Notes: generated from the letters alone by a model not told the origin. 18,469 nt of DNA from Lachnospiraceae bacterium (GCA_009774375.1 VSNO01000091.1:1-18469); one strand, 5' to 3'. Positions 1 to 7,281 are shown, counted from the stretch's first letter. Translations and numbers: made by a program.

Positions 1-570
1 ATCGCGGATGCGATGGGGGTGGGCGGCTCCCTGAATTTTTCCAAGGGGGAGGACACCGGTTTCACAGAACATGAGAGCAGTGACTTCTATGGTGTGTATT
101 ACGGTCAGGCGGCGCTTCCGATGGAGCCTGACACGATCGTGTATCTGACGGACGAGGTGACGGAGACAGCCGTCGTGTGGAGTCTTGAGGAGAATATGCT
201 GGGCGGTGCGGAGGCGGGGAAAGTGCGCATGCCCGGCGAGGCGGGCGCAGTGCTAAAACCCGTGTACCAGCTGGATAAGCTCGATGACGGGAAGAGCCTT
301 GACAAGTACGATGTGTTTGCGGGCGGTGCGTCGTCGCTGCAGGTGATCACGAGCCCGGATGCCGTTACGGACAGACGGCTGGTCATTTTCAGGGATTCCT
401 ATACGAGCAGCCTGGTGCCGCTCCTGCTGGGGGCTTACAGGGAGATCACGCTGGTCGATCTGCGCTATATCGACTCCGCGCGGATCGGGGAGTATGTGGA
501 CTTTGACGGTGCGGATGTGCTGTTTTTGTACAATACAGCGATCGTCAATCATGCGGAGATGTTGAAGTGA
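1..570 (+). CDS. DHHW-family protein, C-terminal part (5' end outside window)
   Basis: The frame is open from base 1 (I-A-D-A-M-G-V) to the TGA at 568-570, so the true start lies upstream; the ATG at 13 is internal. About 189 residues are visible. The segment FRDSYTSSLVPLL, followed by a stretch reading ITLVDLRYI and then VLFLYNTAIVNH, is the usual C-terminal signature of DHHW proteins, a family related to the SGNH/AlgX acetyltransferase-like fold. Family knowledge: in Firmicutes such genes usually sit next to an MBOAT acyltransferase and are thought to help O-acylate a cell-surface polymer outside the membrane. The partner would be upstream and cannot be seen here. The DHHW catalytic motif itself is also outside the window. 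The family call is fairly firm; the substrate is unknown. Confidence 0.75.
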   Translation: MADAMGVGGSLNFSKGEDTGFTEHESSDFYGVYYGQAALPMEPDTIVYLTDEVTETAVVWSLEENMLGGAEAGKVRMPGEAGAVLKPVYQLDKLDDGKSLDKYDVFAGGASSLQVITSPDAVTDRRLVIFRDSYTSSLVPLLLGAYREITLVDLRYIDSARIGEYVDFDGADVLFLYNTAIVNHAEMLK

Positions 571-639
571 TGGGGGGACGTTTGATCTGAAATGATGGAA
601 ATTTAAATAAAGATATTAATGAAAATTCAGATGAAAGGA

Positions 640-668
640 TTGCATATAATAAAAGTAGATTATATAAT
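640..668 (+). promoter_or_regulatory. Predicted promoter of the toxin-antitoxin pair with palindrome over the -10
   Basis: TTGCAT at 640-645 and TATAAT at 663-668 are separated by 17 bases, a near-consensus sigma-A promoter. The -10 lies inside the perfect 12-bp palindrome GATTATATAATC (658-669). Phd/YefM antitoxins repress their own promoters by binding palindromes, so this may be the operator, although AT-rich palindromes also arise by chance. It sits about 90 bases upstream of the antitoxin start. Confidence 0.5.
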
Positions 669-686
669 CAAAAATAGGATATTGGA

Positions 687-709
687 AAAGAGCCTCTCGG
701 AGGCTCTTT
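687..709 (+). terminator. Strong hairpin, terminator or attenuator
   Basis: AAAGAGCCT (687-695) pairs perfectly with AGGCTCTTT (701-709), with a further C-G closing pair and a 3-base loop. The T-run after it is short (TTTG), so as an intrinsic terminator it is only moderate. It lies downstream of the DHHW gene and also downstream of the predicted promoter at 640-668. It could therefore end the DHHW transcript, or attenuate the toxin-antitoxin transcript in its leader. Confidence 0.55.
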
Positions 710-758
710 GTATCTGATATTGCGGGAGTCTGTGGAAATAGATAGGGAGGTTGATTCT

Positions 759-1121
759 ATGAGTGTAACTTTATTAGATCTGACGGAACGGCTGGTTCCG
801 ATATCGGATTTCAGTCAGGGAAAAGTAGGTAAGATCTTTAATGATGTGGCAGAAAATGACAACGAATATATCATATTGAAAAATAATCAGCCGACTGCGG
901 TACTGCTGTCCGTTAAGGAATATCGGGAAATACAGGAAAAATCAGCTAAATTAGAAGAGCTGCTTGGAAAGATCGAGAATATAAAATTATTGAAGCTTGC
1001 GGAAAGCAGGTCGTCTGAGCAGACAGATGAACATACAACCTCCTTTGAGACATTCGTACAGGAACAGGGCTATTCGATGGAGGAACTGGAAGATATCTCT
1101 GAAAGTGTGGAATTTGAATAA
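759..1121 (+). CDS. Type II antitoxin, Phd/YefM family
   Basis: A protein of 120 residues. I choose the ATG at 759 because GGGAGG lies 9 bases upstream; an in-frame extension to 708 has no ribosome site and reads into the hairpin. The N-terminal half (VPISDFSQGKVGKIFNDV, then YIILKNNQPTAVLLSVKEY) is typical of the Phd/YefM DNA-binding fold: a conserved strand, 'NNxPxAVLLSxxEY', then a long helix. The remaining acidic C-terminal tail (about residues 85-120) would be the flexible arm that wraps and neutralises the toxin. The stop overlaps the toxin start (TAATG), implying translational coupling. Family knowledge: the antitoxin-toxin complex represses its own promoter. The C-terminal tail is somewhat long for YefM (commonly about 85-95 residues). 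Confidence 0.85.
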   Translation: MSVTLLDLTERLVPISDFSQGKVGKIFNDVAENDNEYIILKNNQPTAVLLSVKEYREIQEKSAKLEELLGKIENIKLLKLAESRSSEQTDEHTTSFETFVQEQGYSMEELEDISESVEFE

Positions 1122-1480
1122 TGGCGTGGAATATACGGATAACAGATGAAGCGAAGAAAGATTTTGAAAAGATACAGGGAAGCGTGCGCAGGCAGGTACT
1201 GGCAGGGATCATCAAGGTATCAGGAGCGCCATTGCCAAGTCCGAATGGCTATGGAAAGCCGCTGAGAAATAAGAAAGGGAATGATCTGACAGGGTTTTTC
1301 AAGATAAAATATCGAGGAACCGGTATAAGGGTTGTATATATGCTGGTATTGGATAAAATGACGATGAATATCATAGTGATCTCACAGAGAGACGATAATG
1401 AATGTTATGATCTGGCGGCTAAGCTGTATGATCAGTATGGTGAAGATGTTTTTGAGGATATATTTGGAAACTTTCAATAA
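1121..1480 (+). CDS. Type II toxin, RelE/ParE family
   Basis: A protein of 119 residues starting one base into the antitoxin stop codon. The N-terminal WNIRITDEAKKDFEKI, the central GFFKIKYRGTGIRVVYML and the basic, hydrophobic strand pattern are those of the RelE/ParE superfamily, whose RelE branch cleaves mRNA in the ribosomal A site. RelE toxins are usually 85-100 residues; here an extra acidic, aromatic C-terminal tail (about residues 100-119) is present. Whether the target is mRNA (RelE-like) or gyrase (ParE-like) cannot be told from sequence alone. The immediate overlap with a Phd/YefM antitoxin makes the toxin call strong. Confidence 0.85.
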   Translation: MAWNIRITDEAKKDFEKIQGSVRRQVLAGIIKVSGAPLPSPNGYGKPLRNKKGNDLTGFFKIKYRGTGIRVVYMLVLDKMTMNIIVISQRDDNECYDLAAKLYDQYGEDVFEDIFGNFQ

Positions 1481-1522
1481 TATAAGATATACAGCAAAAA
1501 TGTAATCAGAATCGATGGCTGA

Positions 1523-2161
1523 TCCCTTCACAGTCTGTTATGGGAGAGCATTGTGGAGACGCTTGGAAACAAGACATTTGCATTTGCGCGGGAGTGCGCC
1601 TGCAGTATTTACAACTGCTGTGATATTCGCAGATCCGACCGTGAGTATAATGCGGTGCGGGATCGGTATATGGCGGAAAAGGTGCAGTGGTTTGTAGACC
1701 ATGGGGACGGAAGCGTCATTTTTATCAATGGACATAACGGGCATATCGGAAAGGTCAATTCTGCAGCTTATGACTGCCTCGGCAGGCTGCTGGCGCAGCA
1801 GATGGGCGGCAGATACTTTGCCATCGGCACGGACGCGGTGATCACTTCGTTCAATTCCCAGACGGATGACGGGTTTGAGGAGCTGAGGGTGGAGAACCAG
1901 AATGCGTTGACCGCACTGGCAGGGAAGACGGAACAGGGCTGTTATTATATCGATGTTGAGGCAGCGGCGGAAGATGACGGCTGGAACAGCATCTTATCAG
2001 ATAAACAGCGGATGACTTCGCTGAATGTATCGGTTGTGACGGCTGCGAAGGCATTTTATACTATAAAAGCAGTTCCGAAGGATATGTTTGACGCGATGAT
2101 CGTGTTTGGTGAAGTCTCGCCCACGACGCCTGATCAGTCATACTCTGCGCAGATCAGTTGA
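1523..2161 (+). pseudogene. Erythromycin esterase family protein, C-terminal fragment
   Basis: The reading frame opens after a TGA at 1520-1522 and runs to the TGA at 2159-2161, about 212 residues. The segment INGHNGHIGK, followed by LGRLLAQQMGGRYFAIGTD, matches the C-terminal half of the Ere-like family, in which the HxxH histidines belong to the active site. Full members are about 400-450 residues, so the N-terminal half, including the other catalytic Glu/His residues, is missing. The first possible start (GTG 1553) has no convincing ribosome site. The toxin-antitoxin pair sits exactly where the missing half should be, so its arrival or a deletion probably removed it. Family knowledge: only some members hydrolyse macrolides, so resistance should not be inferred. 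I judge it a non-functional remnant. Confidence 0.65.
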
Positions 2162-2311
2162 AAATCCTCCGATTTGTGAAGCCTGTCCTGCGCCTGTTCC
2201 GGATGCGTTCCACCAAGGTTCGGGAAACCATGTGCTGATCTCGCAAAGATCATTGGTATGATCGAACCGCTATACTGGGAGCAGAGTAATAATTTACGAA
2301 AGGAAGAGAAG

Positions 2312-3082
2312 ATGTTTGTGAATAAAAATATGGACAGGAATGACGTTCTGACAGATCCCGCCCGATTAGTTCGCCTGGAACTGGAAAATGCCGGTTATGA
2401 CATGGATGGTATTCATATCCCCAAAAGAGTGTTCCTGCTGGCAGACAGTCTTTATGATACGATGCTTACGAGAAACTGCGGGGAATACAGGTATCCGCTG
2501 GGAGGAAAACTTTTCGTATTTCATGGGAACGAAGAAACCGGATTTATCAAAGGTCACATGTGTTCGCCCGCCATTGCCACGCAGGCAGAGGATCTGATCG
2601 CAGGCGGTGTGGAGGAACTGATACACATAGGCTTTGCAGGTGGATTGCAGACAGATTTAAAGCCAGGAGATATCGTGTTGACGGATGGCGCATATAATGA
2701 CACGGCGGTTGCAAGGCTGTATGGATTTGACAAGGATTTTATCGGATCCACCAAAACGCTGACAGACGAACTTGGCGAACATCTCACAAAAAATGCCATT
2801 TCCTTTAGAAGAGGGAAACACTGGACGACGGATGCAGGGTACCACGAGACCTGGGGGCAGATCATGGATTACAGAGAAAAAGGCGCTTTATGTGTTGAGA
2901 TGGAAGGCGTTGGGCTTTTTACGATCGCAAACTATAGAAAATGCGCTGCGTCAGCGGTCTATGTGATCTCGGATGTGATCGGCGGAAACAGTTGGGAGTT
3001 GGGCTGGAGCGAAAGTGCGCTCGATGCATCTGTTGAAAAAATGATAGACTGGATTTTATCTGCCCATTGGAAAGCTTTATGA
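2312..3082 (+). CDS. Nucleoside phosphorylase (PNP/UDP family, uridine phosphorylase-like)
   Basis: A protein of 256 residues. I choose ATG 2312 because AGGAAGAG (2301-2308) is well placed; the longer in-frame ATG at 2258 adds 18 unlikely residues. The IGFAGGLQTDLKPGDIVL segment is the classic glycine-rich 'GxAGgl...GDiv' signature of the hexameric nucleoside phosphorylase family. CVEMEGVGLF carries the conserved Glu that contacts the ribose, and VYVISDV is the conserved C-terminal strand. The predicted reaction is phosphorolysis of a nucleoside to base plus ribose-1-phosphate in the cytosol. It stands alone: the gene before is a remnant and a 590-base gap follows. Purine versus pyrimidine preference is not resolved; the VEMEG motif and length suit uridine-phosphorylase-like members. 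Confidence 0.85.
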   Translation: MFVNKNMDRNDVLTDPARLVRLELENAGYDMDGIHIPKRVFLLADSLYDTMLTRNCGEYRYPLGGKLFVFHGNEETGFIKGHMCSPAIATQAEDLIAGGVEELIHIGFAGGLQTDLKPGDIVLTDGAYNDTAVARLYGFDKDFIGSTKTLTDELGEHLTKNAISFRRGKHWTTDAGYHETWGQIMDYREKGALCVEMEGVGLFTIANYRKCAASAVYVISDVIGGNSWELGWSESALDASVEKMIDWILSAHWKAL

Positions 3083-3235
3083 ATGGTGCAAAATGATTGA
3101 TGAGGTAAAGGGGTTAGGAAAGCACAATTTGTCGAACTGCAATTTGGGTGGGGTAAAAAATCATCAAATTCTAACAGCGGCACAGGCTGCTATTTCCGAT
3201 TGATGCCATAGGAATTTGGGTACTCGCGGGCAAAA

Positions 3236-3278
3236 GTATACTATCACGCAAAAGTCGGGGGGTTCCGTGATAGTATAC
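3236..3278. repeat. Perfect 13-bp inverted repeat with 17-base loop
   Basis: GTATACTATCACG (3236-3248) and its exact reverse complement CGTGATAGTATAC (3266-3278) flank a G-rich 17-base spacer. There is no T-run after it, so it is not a standard terminator. It could be a dispersed palindromic (REP-like) unit, a transcript 3'-end stabiliser or a protein binding site. No second copy was noticed in this window. Confidence 0.75.
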
Positions 3279-3310
3279 AGCGAAAAGGTAAAAAGGAATA
3301 GGATATTGTC

Positions 3311-3352
3311 AAAAAGGGAAAATAGCTGTCATGCCAGTCATTTTCCCTTTTT
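3311..3352. terminator. Terminator-like hairpin, possibly bidirectional
   Basis: AAAAAGGGAAAAT (3311-3323) pairs with ATTTTCCCTTTTT (3340-3352) across a 16-base loop. The T-run is on both ends of the stem on the respective strands, a design often seen in bidirectional intrinsic terminators. The stem has only three G-C pairs, so its strength is doubtful. It would end transcripts from the phosphorylase side. Confidence 0.5.
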
Positions 3353-3605
3353 TACGCCCAAAACCCTTACTGTCCCTAAATGCAGTATCTGGCAGGCTCT
3401 CCAATAGAGTGAAATGTTGACAACTATGGGCTAATAAAAGGAATAAAAAGCGGAAAACAATGTTTTTAATAATTTGGAAACAAAAAACAAGCATTTCATA
3501 AATATAAACGCAGTATGATAAGGCAGAAATGATGATTGGACAAAGAAAAGAGGCACACTATGAAAAAGGTAATAGGCGTAGCAGACAGGCTTTGGAAAAA
3601 ATGCC

Positions 3606-3633
3606 TTGACAAACTGAAAAATAGAACTATAAT
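3606..3633 (+). promoter_or_regulatory. Predicted sigma-A promoter of the membrane protein/wHTH/ABC operon
   Basis: A consensus TTGACA (3606-3611) and a consensus TATAAT (3628-3633) are separated by 16 bases. The expected transcript start is near 3640 and the ribosome site of the first gene (AAGGAGG, 3659-3665) follows, leaving a very short leader. This is the best promoter in the window. Confidence 0.8.
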
Positions 3634-3655
3634 ATAGAGTAGTCTATAAAATAGA
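3633..3655. promoter_or_regulatory. Putative operator: three alternating half-sites over the start of transcription
   Basis: TATAGA (3633-3638) and TCTATA (3643-3648) form an inverted repeat with a 4-base spacer. The second arm also pairs with ATAGA (3651-3655) as TCTAT-AAA-ATAGA. Two overlapping palindromes thus share the middle half-site, directly over the -10 edge and the +1 region. Such placement suits a repressor that blocks the promoter. The winged-helix protein encoded at 4329-4622 in the same operon is the obvious candidate (inference). Confidence 0.55.
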
Positions 3656-3673
3656 TTAAAGGAGGAAAACAGG

Positions 3674-4327
3674 ATGCAGAATGTTGCAGAAGCAATTGAA
3701 GAAGTAAATCTGATCAAAAAAGTAATTGACAGAACCCAGAATGATTTTTCGAGGATAGCCAGTTTTTTCATTTCTATTGGCATTATAAACACGGTGACAA
3801 GCTTACTATATGTTACCGTGTTCCAGATCATAAAAAGGATGGACCATGTGGAATATGCGGTCTGGATGCTTTTCAGGGGGCTTAATTACATATCGGTGTC
3901 AGGGTATATCGTTTTGTTTTTTATTTACCGGCATAAGTTAAAAAACCGAAATAATGCTTTGAGTCTGAGCATGATTAATATCTGGGGGACGCTCCTGATC
4001 GGAGGAGAGGCTTTCCGGATATTCTTTTCGGCTGTAAATTTTGGGGAACAGGATGTTTATTTTTATCAGAAGACATTAACGTTTCTTTTTCCTGTGATCG
4101 GCTGTCTGGTCTTAGGTTTTGTGATACAGGATAATCTGATACAGCGGGCTGCTTTTTTGATCGTGATCTTATATATGCTTTTGTCGGGGATGGGGATTGA
4201 CATCAAAGTGGGAAGTATGCTCGGAAATACTGTAAATGTAGGCATTGACAGCATTTTAACAGGCATTATTGTTTCGGCAGGGATGATACTGCTTGGAATC
4301 CATCTGAGGAGAAAAGGAGAAAGATAG
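3674..4327 (+). CDS. Six-helix integral membrane protein of unknown function
   Basis: A protein of 217 residues with an AAGGAGG ribosome site 8 bases before the ATG. I do not recognise a named family. A cytosolic amphipathic N-terminus (about residues 1-28) is followed by hydrophobic segments at roughly 29-52, 62-84, 95-117, 128-147, 155-172 and 185-207, then a basic tail (LRRKGER). There is no signal peptide, ATP-binding motif or obvious catalytic residue. It is the first gene of a tight operon: its stop TAG is one base from the next start codon. Co-transcription with a winged-helix regulator and an FtsX-type transporter suggests a sensor or accessory membrane subunit, for example one that relays a membrane stress or peptide signal to the regulator. 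That role is inference only. Confidence 0.8.
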   Translation: MQNVAEAIEEVNLIKKVIDRTQNDFSRIASFFISIGIINTVTSLLYVTVFQIIKRMDHVEYAVWMLFRGLNYISVSGYIVLFFIYRHKLKNRNNALSLSMINIWGTLLIGGEAFRIFFSAVNFGEQDVYFYQKTLTFLFPVIGCLVLGFVIQDNLIQRAAFLIVILYMLLSGMGIDIKVGSMLGNTVNVGIDSILTGIIVSAGMILLGIHLRRKGER

Positions 4328-4328
4328 C

Positions 4329-4622
4329 ATGGAGATTTCTTCAATGCCGGAGATCTTTGGCAATAAATTGAGGCTTTCCGTGATATCGGCACTGGTTACG
4401 GGAGAAAAGAGTTTTTCTGAGTTAAAAAAATATACGGACGCAACCCCTGGCAACCTGGGAGCGCAGCTTTTGAAATTAGAGGAATGGGGTTATATCAGTT
4501 GCAAAAAAGAATTTGTAGGTAAAAAGCCGCAGAGTTCATACAGGCTTACGGAAACAGGTATCTCCAGTTTCAGGGAATATGTGGAGATGCTTGAGAAGGT
4601 GCTGAAAAGTATGGAAGAATAG
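4329..4622 (+). CDS. Winged-helix transcriptional regulator (HTH_34-like)
   Basis: A protein of 97 residues that is almost entirely one winged helix. The order is an N-terminal helix (FGNKLRLSVISALV), a second helix, the recognition helix in DATPGNLGAQLLKLEEWGYI, and a wing with the pattern 'KKEFVGKKPQSSYRLTETG'. This is the arrangement of small single-domain MarR/ArsR-like proteins of the HTH_34 group, which dimerise through a C-terminal helix. There is no metal-binding cysteine cluster and no ligand domain, so the signal is not obvious. It lies between the membrane protein and the transporter genes and most likely represses the promoter at 3606-3633 through the palindromes at 3633-3655. The ribosome site is the AAGGAGAAAG stretch within the end of the preceding gene. 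Confidence 0.85.
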   Translation: MEISSMPEIFGNKLRLSVISALVTGEKSFSELKKYTDATPGNLGAQLLKLEEWGYISCKKEFVGKKPQSSYRLTETGISSFREYVEMLEKVLKSMEE

Positions 4623-4635
4623 TAGGGGAAGTGCA

Positions 4636-6438
4636 ATGCTTGCGAAAATGGTTTACAAAAATATGGATAAGAAAAATATGCTGCTTTATGCTTTCAGCAT
4701 CATTTTGTCCGTTGCATTGGAGATGGTTTTTGGGACTGCGTTTATGGTAAATGACAGGTATGGGCTGAACGAAAAGAGCGGCAGCATGAACTGGCTCTGC
4801 ACCATGTTCTGTCTGGCGGCGGGGGTGATGTCCATCTTTTTTGTCCTTTATTCAACGGCGTATTATGTCAGGACAAAGAACAAAGATTACAGCCTGCTGC
4901 TCATGCTGGGAAGCAGCAGAAAATTTATATTCAGATTTTTTTCTGTGGAATTTCTGTTTATTTATGCTTTTTCTGTGGTTTTGGGTATCTTGGCAGGAGG
5001 GCTGTTTTCCGCCCTGCTTTTGTTTATTCTTGGCTTGTTTCAATATCTGGCTGCGGTTTCCGTGCCTGATGTTGTTCAGGTTATCAAATTAGTGATGAAA
5101 GGAAAGCTTATGCTTTTCCTGTTAGAATATCCATTGGTATTATTGTATTTCTGCAAAAGAAACCTGTCAGAAATGCGGCTGAGGGAAATGAAAAAGGAGG
5201 GGAGGCATAACAGAACCTGCTTTCTGGTAATTGGAGGAATCGTTCTCATCACTGCCTCGATGCGCCTGCTAAGGAGAAGCGGACTTCCATATCGTTTCAT
5301 CAGTATGGGCATATGCCTGGTTGGGGTATACATGGTTATGTCGTATGGCGGCAGCCTGGTGTTGATGCTGCTGAAGCTGTTTCAGAATTTTTATTATAAA
5401 CATATGGTCACGTTAAATGAATTTTATTATCAGTTTAAAAGGAATTGCAGGCTGCTGTTTATTATGCTGGTTCTTAACTTTGCAGTTTTGTACTTTACGG
5501 GTGGATCCGTGATCTCACAGATGCCGGAAGACGTGGACAGCCCGGTATATCCCTATGGTTTTGTAGGAGTCCTGCAGGACGGCGGCATGAAGGATATGGC
5601 ACGGGAAATGGTGGGCGGAGACGGGATCGAGATACCGGCAGTAAAGGGATCTCTGTACAATGGAACGGTTGTTTTTGGTATATCAGACAGGGACTACAGC
5701 CGGCTGACACCACAGGAATTACGGCTGGGAGATACAGAGGCTGTATGGATAAACGAATCTACGGCGTCGATGGAACGGCCGGAATTTATCTGTTTTGGTG
5801 AAGAAGATGTTTTTGTTGTTACAAAAAGGAAAAATGAGATTGTTTTCGGAACAGAGAAACCGGACTGCCTTCGGGAGTTTGCTGTATTGCCGGAGGCGGC
5901 GATTGCAGACTATCAGGAAGAAGCGTATAGTATTTTTGCAAAAAAGGGAAGCCTGCAGAAAGAATTTGAACAGTATGGATATTGCTTTCAGGAAAATGAG
6001 GCGGATCTATTTTGGAGATGCGCATTTTTAAAAGATGCGGATGAAAATATGGCTTATGTCAGGATCATCAGTATATTCGCAGGAGTTTTCTGCATTTTTT
6101 CCTGTTTTGGAATCTTTGCATTGAAGCTGCAGGGAGATATGCCGCTTTTAAATCAGAAGTACAGGATCCTGTATCATATTGGCATGTCGGAAAGATCCAT
6201 CTATAAGGCCATGTCCTCAGAATACAGGAAACTGATGGAGATACCTGTTGTTTTGTCCCTCTTATTGTCGGGCGTATACATGGCGGCGGAAATGACCGGC
6301 ATGGATACGGCCTTTGAAGATTTTATATGTAAGTACATACCATTTCAGATCATATTTGTGGGTTTCAACGTCTTGTACTTTTGCTGGATCAAAAGAGTGG
6401 TGCTTAAAAAGAATACGAAAATCATTATCAATGAATAG
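4636..6438 (+). CDS. ABC transporter permease, FtsX/BceB-like
   Basis: A protein of 600 residues with the BceB layout. There are about seven hydrophobic segments in the first 290 residues: near 16-36, 52-74, 98-118, 118-135, 195-212, 217-240 and 272-292. A soluble extracellular block of about 175 residues follows (starting around SQMPEDVD), and then three more helices near 475-497, 533-553 and 575-592. The YYVRTKNKDYSLLLMLGSS stretch after the second helix is the usual FtsX cytosolic coupling segment that meets the ATPase. Family knowledge: BceB-type permeases work with a BceA-type ATPase in resistance to, or sensing of, cell-wall-active peptides; the extracellular domain determines the ligand. 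The spacing of 11 bases to the ATPase gene and the shared operon support the pairing. The substrate is unknown. Confidence 0.85.
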   Translation: MLAKMVYKNMDKKNMLLYAFSIILSVALEMVFGTAFMVNDRYGLNEKSGSMNWLCTMFCLAAGVMSIFFVLYSTAYYVRTKNKDYSLLLMLGSSRKFIFRFFSVEFLFIYAFSVVLGILAGGLFSALLLFILGLFQYLAAVSVPDVVQVIKLVMKGKLMLFLLEYPLVLLYFCKRNLSEMRLREMKKEGRHNRTCFLVIGGIVLITASMRLLRRSGLPYRFISMGICLVGVYMVMSYGGSLVLMLLKLFQNFYYKHMVTLNEFYYQFKRNCRLLFIMLVLNFAVLYFTGGSVISQMPEDVDSPVYPYGFVGVLQDGGMKDMAREMVGGDGIEIPAVKGSLYNGTVVFGISDRDYSRLTPQELRLGDTEAVWINESTASMERPEFICFGEEDVFVVTKRKNEIVFGTEKPDCLREFAVLPEAAIADYQEEAYSIFAKKGSLQKEFEQYGYCFQENEADLFWRCAFLKDADENMAYVRIISIFAGVFCIFSCFGIFALKLQGDMPLLNQKYRILYHIGMSERSIYKAMSSEYRKLMEIPVVLSLLLSGVYMAAEMTGMDTAFEDFICKYIPFQIIFVGFNVLYFCWIKRVVLKKNTKIIINE

Positions 6439-6449
6439 GAGAATGCGGG

Positions 6450-7217
6450 ATGAGCCTGGTAAATATATGTGGGTTACAGAAAAGTTACAACCATTCCATC
6501 GTGAATAAAGCAGCAGGAAACAGGGAATATCCCGTTTTGCGGGGAATTGATCTGAATGTGGAAAAGGGCGATTTTATAAGCATCATGGGGCATTCCGGGT
6601 GTGGGAAGACGACACTGCTGAAGATCATGGGAACCATTGATAAACCAACCAAAGGGAAGGTGTTTTATGAGGATGTCGATGTACAAAGACTCCATACAGA
6701 CCAACTGGCGGAACTTAGAAAAAACAGGATTGGCTTTGTATTTCAGGATTTTCATCTGATGGATAACCTGTCTGTTGAGGAGAACATTATGATTCCGATG
6801 GTACTGAATAAAGCAAAGTACCGGGATATGCGCGCAGTTGTTGACAGGAATGCGGGGCTATTGGAAATATCGGGCCTTTTGAAAAAATATCCTTATGAAC
6901 TTTCCGGCGGGGAAAAGCAGCGGGCAGCGATCGCAAGGGCGCTGTCGAATGAGCCGGATATCATTCTGGCAGACGAGCCGACCGGGAATTTAGATACGGT
7001 ATCAGCAAGAAAAATTATGGATTATTTTACAGAAATAAATGGCCGGAAGAAAAAGGCGGTTGTGGTAGTGACACATGACCCGGTGGTTGCAAGTTATGCC
7101 AGAAGGATCTTATTCATAAAAGACGGAAAGATCATGAAACAGATGGAGAATCATTCAAAACAGCAGGAAAGCATACGCACCATATCAGATACTATGTTGG
7201 AGACGGGATCCTTTTGA
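6450..7217 (+). CDS. ABC transporter ATP-binding protein, BceA/LolD-like
   Basis: A protein of 255 residues carrying a full nucleotide-binding domain. Walker A is GHSGCGKTT (about residues 47-55), the Q-loop FVFQDF, the signature LSGGEKQRAAIARAL, Walker B IILADEPTGNLD, and the H-loop VVTHD. The signature 'LSGGEKQR' with 'ADEPTGNLD' is the MacB/LolD/BceA subgroup that serves FtsX-type permeases, matching the upstream gene. A roughly 30-residue polar C-terminal tail follows the domain. All catalytic residues are present, so it should be active. The ribosome site AGGAG overlaps the stop region of the permease gene, implying translational coupling. It is the last gene of the operon; no clear terminator follows. 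Confidence 0.92.
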   Translation: MSLVNICGLQKSYNHSIVNKAAGNREYPVLRGIDLNVEKGDFISIMGHSGCGKTTLLKIMGTIDKPTKGKVFYEDVDVQRLHTDQLAELRKNRIGFVFQDFHLMDNLSVEENIMIPMVLNKAKYRDMRAVVDRNAGLLEISGLLKKYPYELSGGEKQRAAIARALSNEPDIILADEPTGNLDTVSARKIMDYFTEINGRKKKAVVVVTHDPVVASYARRILFIKDGKIMKQMENHSKQQESIRTISDTMLETGSF

Positions 7218-7243
7218 GTGCAGGAAATCATTTCGTGCTCCCA

Positions 7244-7281
7244 CACTGCAACTCGTGCAGAACAATTGCAGTGATTCTGCA
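7244..7281 (+). promoter_or_regulatory. Two interlocking inverted repeats upstream of the exporter operon
   Basis: CACTGCAA (7244-7251) pairs with TTGCAGTG (7266-7273), and TGCAGAA (7256-7262) pairs with TTCTGCA (7275-7281). The two stems interlock, so in RNA they would compete or form a pseudoknot-like fold. The 1-base gap between the last two arms makes a full pseudoknot unlikely. As DNA they could be a regulator site, for example for the LytTR protein encoded downstream. Function is unknown. Confidence 0.35.

Larger units (their letters stand above)
3083..3673. other. Gene-poor gap between phosphorylase and transporter operon
   Basis: No convincing protein-coding gene. A 36-codon ORF (ATG 3093 to TGA 3203) lacks a ribosome site. 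Open frames at 3216-3407 (+) and 3496-3831 (-) show no recognisable family, and the latter is antisense to the membrane protein gene. The gap holds a 13-bp inverted repeat at 3236-3278, a terminator-like hairpin at 3311-3352, AT-rich sequence around 3420-3540 with nothing I recognise, and the promoter/operator at 3606-3655. Confidence 0.7.

Noticed and set aside
3093..3203. 36-codon ORF after the phosphorylase, with a GG pair that resembles a double-glycine leader
   Set aside because: There is no ribosome site, the leader lacks the usual hydrophobic pattern before GG, and there is no adjacent peptidase-domain exporter. Likely chance.
3417..3437. A second promoter candidate starting with TTGACA at 3417
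   Set aside because: No -10 at acceptable spacing (nearest TAATAA is only 9 bases away).
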